From: Streptomyces sp. NRRL B-1140
Lineage (GTDB): Bacteria > Actinomycetota > Actinomycetes > Streptomycetales > Streptomycetaceae
Reading direction: 5' to 3'
Assembly: GCF_001280065.1 (NCBI RefSeq)
Contig: NZ_LGEA01000162.1
Span: 167,856-231,855 of the forward strand
DNA length: 64,000 nt
The notes below the pieces were generated by a model. It searched no databases. It worked only from the letters and a program-made list of their open reading frames with translations, and was not told where the DNA came from. This document shows positions 57,923 to 64,000 of the stretch, one piece after another; position 1 is the first letter of the stretch; each line of letters opens with the position of its first letter. The position numbers were made by a program, and so were the translations under genes.

Positions 57923-58909
57923 GTGCCTAAGCTTTCCGTGATCGTGCCGTTCTACAACGTGCAGCAATATGCCCCGGACACCCTCAGAAGCCTTCGATTG
58001 AACGCCGACCGGGATTTCGAGTTCATCCTGGTCGACGACCATTCCAAGGACGAAACTCCGGCCATTCTCGAACGAGCGGCCGAGGAGCTTTCGGATGTCG
58101 CCCAGGTGCGGTACATCCGTCACGAGCGCAACGGCGGGCTCGCCACCGCCCGCAACACCGGCCTGGACGCGGCGCAGGGCGAGTACCTGACGTTCCTGGA
58201 CGGCGACGACTGGCTGGCCCCCGGTTACTACGCCCAACTGGTGTCGTCGATGGACCACTTGGGGTGCGACTTCGTGCGCACCGACCATGTGCAGGCCACC
58301 GCGCGCGCCCGTTCCGTGCACCGGGTGCCGGTCGGGCGCCGCTGGGAGGCGTTCGACCCGCGGGAGGCGATCCTGCCCGCCCACCGCTCCACGTCCGTGG
58401 ACTACGCCTACGCCTGGGCCGGCGCCTACCACCGCCGCCTCGTGGACAAGGGGGTGCTCCACTTCACCGACGGGTTGCGCACGGCCGAGGACCGGCCGTG
58501 GATCTGGAAGTTGCACCGTGAGGCGGAGTCGTTCGCCGTGGTGAGCCTGCTGGGCGTCTTCTACCGGCGCGGGGTGGCCTCGTCCCTGACGCAGATCGGC
58601 GATGTGCGCCAGCTCGACTTCATCCGCGCCTTCGACCAGGTGATCGAGGAGACGGCCGCGGACCGCGACGCCGACCGGCTGCTGCCCAAGGCGGTGCGGA
58701 CCTACTGCGCGATCATCGCCCACCACCTCTCCCACGAGGACAGGTTCGAACCGGCCGTGGCCAGGCAGCTGCGGTCGATGAGCGCGGCAGCCGTCAAGCG
58801 CATGCCGCAGGACGTACTCGCCGACGCACTGGAGGCCATGGACATGGACCGCTCGTCCACACTGCGGCGGCTGCGGCGCCGGGTCACCACGACGGGAGCG
58901 GCCGCCTGA
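57923..58909 (+). CDS. Family 2 glycosyltransferase
   Basis: 328-aa GT-A enzyme. VPKLSVIVPFYNVQQYAPDT (residues 1-20), FEFILVDDHSKDETPAILER (about 35-54), NGGLATARNTGLDAAQGEYL and TFLDGDDWLAPGYY (DxD-type motif, about 95) define the family. TAEDRPWIWKLHREAESFAV holds the catalytic E-D region. GTG 57923 is supported by TAACGT 7 nt upstream. The stop overlaps the start of the polysialyltransferase-like gene by 1 nt (TGATG), so both act together, probably in assembling the wall glycopolymer. Donor sugar unknown. Confidence 0.92.
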   Translation: MPKLSVIVPFYNVQQYAPDTLRSLRLNADRDFEFILVDDHSKDETPAILERAAEELSDVAQVRYIRHERNGGLATARNTGLDAAQGEYLTFLDGDDWLAPGYYAQLVSSMDHLGCDFVRTDHVQATARARSVHRVPVGRRWEAFDPREAILPAHRSTSVDYAYAWAGAYHRRLVDKGVLHFTDGLRTAEDRPWIWKLHREAESFAVVSLLGVFYRRGVASSLTQIGDVRQLDFIRAFDQVIEETAADRDADRLLPKAVRTYCAIIAHHLSHEDRFEPAVARQLRSMSAAAVKRMPQDVLADALEAMDMDRSSTLRRLRRRVTTTGAAA

Positions 58910-60240
58910 TGCCCGGGACCACTCAGATCTTCTGCGCGTCGACGCTGTACGGCGTCGCCACCCTGGCCGCCGCGATCGACTCCGACCTCTTCGAGGAGCC
59001 GGACCGCCGGGTGCTGCTGGTGTTCAACAACTCCGCGACTCCGGAGACCACTCCGGCCCTCGACGAGATGCCGGGCTTCGCCCCGCTGCGCGAGCACTTC
59101 GACGAGGTACTGTCCTGGAACGAGGCCATCCGCCCCTTCCACCCGGGGGCCTGGACGCCGCGGTCCGACGACATCCCGCTCTTCGAGCGCTATCTGCGGC
59201 TGCTGTGGGGCCTGGACGACGACCGCGTGAGCCTGGTCCTGGAGTCCCTCCAGGTGGCGCCCGCCCTGACGGTGGCCCAGCTGTTCACCGACGCGCCCGT
59301 CGATGTCTACGCCGACGGGCTGATGAGCTACGGCCCCACCCGCAACAAGCTCGACCCGCTGGTCGGCACGCGTGTGCGCAGGCTGCTGCACCTGGATCTG
59401 GTGCCGGGGGTCACGCCGATGCTGCTCACCGAGTTCGGCGTGCCGGCGCACCTGGTGCCGACGCCCGCGTTCCTGAAGGTGCTCGGGGAGGTCACCGAGA
59501 CCGTGCCCGAACTGCCAGACCTGCCCGGCGACTCGGCGCTGCTGCTCGGCCAGTACCTGTCCGCGCTGAACATCCTCTCCCCCGAGGAGGAAGAGGACCT
59601 GCATGTGCGGATGATGCGTGGCGCTGTCGCCCGCGGTCACCGCACGGTCGTCTTCAAGCCCCACCCGACCGCACCGGCCCGCTACAGCCGTGCCCTGGAG
59701 ACCGAGGCCGAGAAGCTCGGCGTGGACCTCACGGTCCTGGACACGCCCGTGCTCGCCGAGGTGCTCTTCGACCGGGCCCGGCCCGCGCTGGTCGTCGGCT
59801 GTTTCTCGACGGCGCTGTTCACGGCCTCCGCCTTCTACGACCTGCCGGTCGCCCGCATCGGGACCGAGCTGCTGCTGGAGCGGCTGACGCCATATCAGAA
59901 CAGCAACCGGGTCCCGACCGCGCTGGCGGACGCGCTGCTGCCCGGGCTGGAGAGCGACGCGGACGGTGATCTCCTGCCGGCCGAGCGGCTGTCCGCCCTC
60001 GTCACGGCCCTCGGGTTCACCATGCAGCCGCAGATCTACCCCGACCTGCGCCCGCAGGCCGAGCGGTTCCTCGCCCGGCACCTCGGCCCGCGCACCCGGC
60101 GCTACTTCAAGAAGCGCCGCCTCACCGCGCTCGGGCTGCCCGGGGGCATTCCGCAGCGGCTGGCGTTCCTGCCGCGCAACTCCACGGCACGCCGGGTGGT
60201 CAGGCGGGCCCGGGCCCTGCGCAAGGCGGTACGCCGATGA
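58909..60240 (+). CDS. Polysialyltransferase-family protein
   Basis: 443 aa. IFCASTLYGVATLAAAIDSD is the family N-terminus. VYADGLMSYGPTRNKLD contains the conserved D-G segment, TVVFKPHPTAPARYSRALE (about 245) is the bacterial polysialyltransferase HP motif, and LVVGCFSTALFTASAFYDLP (about 295) is the S-T motif that binds CMP. It probably transfers nonulosonate residues from the CMP-activated sugar made by the divergent operon. TGATG coupling to the GT2 gene. A 19-bp duplication straddles its stop (about 60231 and 60268). Confidence 0.88.
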   Translation: MPGTTQIFCASTLYGVATLAAAIDSDLFEEPDRRVLLVFNNSATPETTPALDEMPGFAPLREHFDEVLSWNEAIRPFHPGAWTPRSDDIPLFERYLRLLWGLDDDRVSLVLESLQVAPALTVAQLFTDAPVDVYADGLMSYGPTRNKLDPLVGTRVRRLLHLDLVPGVTPMLLTEFGVPAHLVPTPAFLKVLGEVTETVPELPDLPGDSALLLGQYLSALNILSPEEEEDLHVRMMRGAVARGHRTVVFKPHPTAPARYSRALETEAEKLGVDLTVLDTPVLAEVLFDRARPALVVGCFSTALFTASAFYDLPVARIGTELLLERLTPYQNSNRVPTALADALLPGLESDADGDLLPAERLSALVTALGFTMQPQIYPDLRPQAERFLARHLGPRTRRYFKKRRLTALGLPGGIPQRLAFLPRNSTARRVVRRARALRKAVRR

Positions 60241-60455
60241 ACGGGTCCCGTCCGGCGCGAGGCGGACGCCGATGAACGGGTCCCGCCCGCCGGTCTCCGA
60301 CCGGCCCCGGCGACATCCAGATGAACCCATGGGGACCGGCGGGCGAAGCCTGTCGCCATCGAACGTGATTGCGTCAACTCTCGTCCTAGGGTGACAGGCG
60401 CCCGCCCACAGGCGGCTCAGACGAAGGACATACGAACCACACCGAGGTTTCCAGC

Positions 60456-61610
60456 GTGACCGAGACGGTCGTCAGCACCCGCAAGCCCCCGCCCGGTGTC
60501 GCCGTGCTGGTCGACCCACCGGGCGCCACGACCGTCCCACGGCGCAGAAACGACTCCGCGGGGCGGCTGCGTGCCCTGGACGGACTGCGGCTGGTGGCCG
60601 CGCTGATGGTGGCGCTCTACCACTACGGTGGGCGCGGCGGTGAGGTCGCCCAGGCCTGGGGCACCTCGCCCCGGGACCAGTTCCCCACACTGCACTCGCT
60701 GTTCGCCTACGGCTGCCTCGGCGTCCAGGTCTTCTTCGTGATCAGCGGGTTCGTGATCTGCATGAGCGGCTGGGGCCGTCCCCTGCAGTCGTTCGTCGCC
60801 TCCCGTGCCTCCCGGCTGATGCCCGCCTACTGGGTGGCGGTGCTCCTCGTCACGGCCGTGTTCGCGCTGCCGGTGGTCGCCTACCAGGCCGTCTCCCCCA
60901 GCGACGCCCTGGTCAACCTGACCATGCTGCAGATGCCGCTGGGCGTGGACCGGGTACTCGGCGTGTGCTGGACCCTGTGGGCGGAGGTCCGCTTCTATGC
61001 CCTGTTCGCCCTGTGCGTCGTGCTGCCCGGCGCGAACCGCCGCCGGGTGGTCATGTTCTGCGCGGGCTGGCTGCTGGCGGCCGTGATCGCCGAGAACGCG
61101 AACATGCCACTGCTCGACATCGTCCTGATGCCCGAGTACGCGCCGTTCTTCATCGGCGGTGTCGGCCTCTACCTCGTGCACCGCGACCGGCGGGACGTCT
61201 ACGGGTGGGCCATCGTCGCCGCCGGCTGGCTGATCGGCCAGCACTACGCGGTGCGGTCGCTGTGGCACGCCCCCGACCCGGAGGCCTTCTCCTACCGCTC
61301 CTCGTTCGGGATCGTCGCGGTCGTCACGTTCGGCTTCGTTGCGGTCGCCGCGATCGCGCTGGGCCTCCTGGGCCGGGTGAACTGGCGGTGGCTGACGGTC
61401 GCGGGCGCGCTGACGTACCCCTTCTACCTGGTGCACGAGCACCTCGGCTGGGTGGTGATCCAGGCCCTGCACCGCGGTCTGGGGCTGGCGTCCGGGGTGA
61501 CCTTCGTACTGACGGTGGCGTCAATGCTGCTGCTGGCGTGGTTGCTGCACAAATATGTGGAGAAGCCGCTGACGCCCCGGTTGCGGGCGGCTCTGACGAA
61601 GACCCGCTGA
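60456..61610 (+). CDS. Acyltransferase-3 (OafA/YrhL-like) membrane protein
   Basis: 384 aa. RLRALDGLRLVAALMVALYH, YGGRGGEVAQAW carries the catalytic His-type motif (A-L-x-x-L-R...Y-H). CLGVQVFFVISGFVICMSGW is the G-V-x-x-F-F-x-I-S-G-F signature. About ten hydrophobic helices follow, with WTLWAEVRFYALFALCVVLP (W-S/T-L-x-x-E) and the C-terminal YPFYLVHEHLGWVV and YVEKPLTPRLR. It probably O-acylates the wall polymer or a surface sugar. It starts at GTG 60456, 215 bp after the polysialyltransferase-like gene. Confidence 0.92.
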   Translation: MTETVVSTRKPPPGVAVLVDPPGATTVPRRRNDSAGRLRALDGLRLVAALMVALYHYGGRGGEVAQAWGTSPRDQFPTLHSLFAYGCLGVQVFFVISGFVICMSGWGRPLQSFVASRASRLMPAYWVAVLLVTAVFALPVVAYQAVSPSDALVNLTMLQMPLGVDRVLGVCWTLWAEVRFYALFALCVVLPGANRRRVVMFCAGWLLAAVIAENANMPLLDIVLMPEYAPFFIGGVGLYLVHRDRRDVYGWAIVAAGWLIGQHYAVRSLWHAPDPEAFSYRSSFGIVAVVTFGFVAVAAIALGLLGRVNWRWLTVAGALTYPFYLVHEHLGWVVIQALHRGLGLASGVTFVLTVASMLLLAWLLHKYVEKPLTPRLRAALTKTR

Positions 61611-61674
61611 CCCTGTTCACGGGACGTTCAGCCGGCCGTCGACCGGGGCAACGCTCGGAGAGAAGGCTCCTCCC

Positions 61675-62595
61675 ATGACCCACGCACAAGCGACCGACAC
61701 GCACCCCGGCGAACTCGCCGACGTCCCCGGCTGGTTCCCGGCCCTGGACCAGACACTGTTCACCTGGTTCCTCGAACAGCAAAAGAAGTCCGGCATAAAG
61801 GGTGACCTGCTGGAGCTCGGCGTCTACCTGGGCAAGAGCGCGATCCTCCTCGGTCACCACCTCCAGGACGGCGAGCGGTTCACGGTCTGCGACCTGTTCG
61901 AGGGGGACGCCCCGGACGACGCCAACAAGGCCGAGTCGGCCAAGTCGTACGCCTCCCTCACCCAGCAGGCGTTCGAACGGAACTATCTCTCCTTCCACGA
62001 CACGCTGCCCACGGTGATCACCGGCCCCAGTTCCCTCGTGGACGAGAAGGTGGCCCCGGCCTCCTGCCGCTTCATCCACATCGACGCCTCGCACCTGTAC
62101 GAGCATGTGTACGGCGACATCGGCGCGGCCCACGACATCCTGCTGCCCGAGGGCATCGTGGTCCTGGACGACTTCCGGTCCGAGCACACCCCGGGTGTCT
62201 CGGTCGCCGCCTGGGAGGCCGTCCTCAACCGCGGCCTGCGCCCGATCTGCCTCAGCACGCAGAAGCTCTACGCGACCTGGGGCGACCCCGAGCCGCTCCA
62301 GGAGGAACTGCTCGCCATGCTCCGGCTGCGCACCGACGTCGGGCTGAGCGTGCAGGAGGCCGCCGGGCACCGGCTGATCCGGACCCGCTCCCGGGGCATG
62401 AAGCCACCCGCCTTCCCGCCCTCACGCCACTACGTGGAGCCCGCGCCCGCACCGGTCCGCGCTCCCGAGGCCGGCGCATCGCATGCGGCGCGCCCGGCCC
62501 GGCCCGCCCCGTCCATGGCCCGCCGACTCGCCAAGGACCTGCTGCCTCCCGTCCTCACCCGGGCCGTACGGCGGGCCCGCGCGAAACGGTCCTGA
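61675..62595 (+). CDS. SAM-dependent methyltransferase, Methyltransf_24/TylF-like
   Basis: 306 aa. GDLLELGVYLGKSAILLGHH (about residues 43-62) is the AdoMet loop. FTVCDLFEGDAPDDANKAES, CRFIHIDASHLYEHVYGDIG and ILLPEGIVVLDDFRSEHTPG (metal-type D-D motif) match TylF/macrocin O-methyltransferase-like enzymes. The C-terminal about 60 residues are Pro/Ala-rich and basic. It sits 64 bp after the acyltransferase gene and probably methylates a sugar hydroxyl of the wall glycopolymer; target inferred only from context. Confidence 0.87.
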   Translation: MTHAQATDTHPGELADVPGWFPALDQTLFTWFLEQQKKSGIKGDLLELGVYLGKSAILLGHHLQDGERFTVCDLFEGDAPDDANKAESAKSYASLTQQAFERNYLSFHDTLPTVITGPSSLVDEKVAPASCRFIHIDASHLYEHVYGDIGAAHDILLPEGIVVLDDFRSEHTPGVSVAAWEAVLNRGLRPICLSTQKLYATWGDPEPLQEELLAMLRLRTDVGLSVQEAAGHRLIRTRSRGMKPPAFPPSRHYVEPAPAPVRAPEAGASHAARPARPAPSMARRLAKDLLPPVLTRAVRRARAKRS

Positions 62596-62671
62596 CGCGC
62601 CGGAGAGGGCCCTGGGACCCCGCGCGTGCACCGCGGCGAGCCTCGGCGCGGCGAGGCGCCGCGCCGACTCG

Positions 62672-63325
62672 TCACGAACTCGCCAGCGACAGCTTCACCG
62701 CGAACCCGAGGAACAGCGCGCCCGCCGCCGAGGTCGCCCCCGCCGAAAGACGCCTGCGGCGGCGGAAGGCGGCGGCCAGCCGGGTGCCGCCGAATATCAG
62801 CGCGCTGAGGTAGAGCACGCTGGCGAACTGGGCCAGGGCGCCGAGGACGACGAAGGACAGGGCGGGGTAGGCATACCCCGGGTCCACGAACTGCACGAAG
62901 AAGGCGACGAAGAAGAGGATCGCCTTGGGGTTGAACAGGCTGACCACGAAGGCACGGCGGAAAGGCCGCTCCTCGGCGGGCGCGGGCGCCTCGTCACCGG
63001 CGGTCCGCTCCGCGCGCGTCCGCCACATCCCCCACGCGGCGCGCAGCATGCCGATGGCCAGCCAGGTCAGGTATCCGGCGCCGGCGTACTTGACGACGGC
63101 GAACAGCACGGCGTTCGCCTGGAGCAGCGAGGCCACTCCGGCGGCGGACAGCGTCATCAGCACCGTGTCCCCGCACCAGACTCCGGCCGAGGCGGTGTAC
63201 CCGGCGCGTACGCCACGGCGGGCGGCCACGGACAGCACGTACAGCGAGTTGGGGCCGGGCAGCAGAATGATCAGGGCGAGGCCCGCCAGGTAGGTGGGCA
63301 GATCGACGACACCGAACATGCGCAT
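62672..63325 (-). CDS. LysE-family amino-acid exporter, LeuE-like
   Basis: 217 aa with six hydrophobic segments. LAGLALIILLPGPNSLYVLS (about residues 10-29) is the LysE/RhtB signature with P-G-P-N. GYTASAGVWCGDTVLMTLSA, AGAGYLTWLAIGMLRAAWG and FRRAFVVSLFNPKAILFFVA, FFVQFVDP (N-P-K-A) are the family core. Start taken at ATG 63325 (MRMFGVVDLP); ATG 63319 or an upstream ATG near 63349 are alternatives. Exports amino acids such as leucine in relatives. Between the wall-polymer cluster and the mutase gene, with no clear functional link. Confidence 0.92.
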   Translation of the reverse strand: MRMFGVVDLPTYLAGLALIILLPGPNSLYVLSVAARRGVRAGYTASAGVWCGDTVLMTLSAAGVASLLQANAVLFAVVKYAGAGYLTWLAIGMLRAAWGMWRTRAERTAGDEAPAPAEERPFRRAFVVSLFNPKAILFFVAFFVQFVDPGYAYPALSFVVLGALAQFASVLYLSALIFGGTRLAAAFRRRRRLSAGATSAAGALFLGFAVKLSLASS

Positions 63326-63367
63326 GAGTGTCGCACGCGGGTCTGACACTCCCCGCCCGGTCGCAGG

Positions 63368-64000
63368 TCAGAAGGCGTCGGACGGGACGTACGCCCCCCA
63401 CACCTCGCGCAGCGCGTCGCAGACCTCGCCGACGGTGGCCCTGGCCTTGAGTGCCTCCTTCATCGGGTGGAGGACGTTGTCCTCGCCCTCGGCGGCCTTC
63501 TTGAGCGCGCCCAGGGCCGCGCCGACGGCCGGCTGGTCGCGCTGTGCGCGCAGCGCGGCCAGGCGTTCGGCCTGCCGGGCCTCGATGGCGGGGTCGACAC
63601 GCAGCGGCTCGTACGGTTCCTCCTCGTCGAGCTGGAAGCGGTTGACGCCGACCACGACCCGCTCTCCGGAGTCGGTCTCCTGGGCGATGCGGTAGGCGTT
63701 GCGCTCGATCTCGCCCTTCTGGAAACCCTGTTCGATGGCGTCGACGGCGCCCCCCAGCTCCTCCACCCTGGCCATCAGCGCCACGGCGGCGGCTTCGACG
63801 TCGTCGGTCATCCTCTCGACGGCGTAGGACCCGGCGAAGGGGTCGACCGTGGCGGTCACGTCGGTCTCGTGGGCGAGGACCTGCTGGGTGCGCAGGGCCA
63901 ATCGGGCGGACTTGTCGGTGGGCAGGGCGATGGCCTCGTCGAAGGAGTTGGTGTGCAGGGACTGCGTCCCGCCCAGCACCGCGGCCAGTCCCTGCACGGC
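63368..64000 (-). CDS. Acyl-CoA mutase large subunit (methylmalonyl/isobutyryl type), 5' part beyond window
   Basis: The C-terminal 210 residues of a cobalamin-dependent acyl-CoA mutase. [40 protein letters not shown] and [20 protein letters not shown] are highly conserved in methylmalonyl-CoA mutase catalytic barrels. The chain stops after [18 protein letters not shown] with no D-x-H-x-x-G cobalamin-binding domain. It is therefore the large subunit of a two-chain mutase, as in IcmA-type enzymes, with the B12 subunit encoded elsewhere. Methylmalonyl-CoA made by PccB at the other end of the window would be a plausible metabolite link. Confidence 0.9.
   Translation of the reverse strand, partial: AVQGLAAVLGGTQSLHTNSFDEAIALPTDKSARLALRTQQVLAHETDVTATVDPFAGSYAVERMTDDVEAAAVALMARVEELGGAVDAIEQGFQKGEIERNAYRIAQETDSGERVVVGVNRFQLDEEEPYEPLRVDPAIEARQAERLAALRAQRDQPAVGAALGALKKAAEGEDNVLHPMKEALKARATVGEVCDALREVWGAYVPSDAF

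Noticed and set aside
60237..60394. Two small frames starting MNGSRP after the polysialyltransferase-like gene
   Set aside because: They arise from a 19-bp duplication across the stop codon; no ribosome site and no conservation evidence.
1..64000. tRNA, rRNA or known riboswitch
   Set aside because: No cloverleaf-like segment, rRNA motif or recognised riboswitch core was found on reading both strands; a covariance-model search would be decisive.

Overview
The window is high-GC actinobacterial DNA with a Streptomyces character. Streptomyces-type genes include the pccB/pccE/accA2 acyl-CoA carboxylase, the afsQ1-afsQ2-sigQ locus and poly-Kdn-type wall polymer genes. GTG starts, leaderless promoters (TANNNT 6-7 nt before the start codon) and long spurious antisense frames from GC3 bias fit the same origin. 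I see no tRNA, rRNA, CRISPR array, transposase or integrase. The left edge cuts birA and the right edge cuts an acyl-CoA mutase gene.

Layout. 1-5962: biotin ligase, carboxylase beta, epsilon and alpha subunits, Maf and small membrane proteins. 6465-17128: a DeoR-family regulator, a flavoprotein quinone reductase, purine nucleoside phosphorylase, a phosphopentomutase-like enzyme, deoxyribose-phosphate aldolase and a two-gene aldehyde dehydrogenase. 17202-20232: a TetR regulator divergent from an FMN reductase and a drug-type MFS pump. 20234-26886: a uridine-kinase-like protein, sigQ, afsQ1-afsQ2-lipoprotein, VanZ and PspC proteins. 27031-28182: adenosine deaminase. 29209-35735: an unusual three-gene cassette made of a small protein, a 1411-aa FtsK/EccC-STAND ATPase and an ATPase-metallophosphoesterase. 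35815-41490: LysR/MFS, a DNA-damage-type ECF sigma factor, STAS, AEC transporter and Uma2. 41587-49893: thymidine phosphorylase, cytidine deaminase, a nucleoside ABC importer and two BMP lipoproteins. 50630-52850: M20 amidohydrolase and a methyltransferase. 52894-62595: a nonulosonate (probably Kdn/teichulosonic acid) wall-glycopolymer cluster. 62672-64000: a LysE exporter and the partial mutase.

The strongest internal logic is a nucleoside salvage regulon. The perfect palindrome CTACGCGCGTAG lies in the promoters of deoD, deoC, add and the ABC importer operon. A half-degenerate version, TAACGCGCGTAG, lies in front of both BMP genes, where it overlaps the -10 box. Together these units import nucleosides (BMP plus ABC), deaminate them (Add, Cdd), phosphorolyse them (DeoD, DeoA), isomerise the pentose phosphate (mutase), cleave it (DeoC) and probably oxidise the resulting acetaldehyde (ALDH pair).

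Other items to examine are the FtsK/STAND/metallophosphoesterase cassette, two perfect RecA-NDp (PafBC-type) promoters around a small ORF and the ECF sigma gene, a 52-bp tandem repeat array at 50204-50591, and an inverted pair of roughly 120-bp palindromic elements flanking the deoR-lpd-deoD block.
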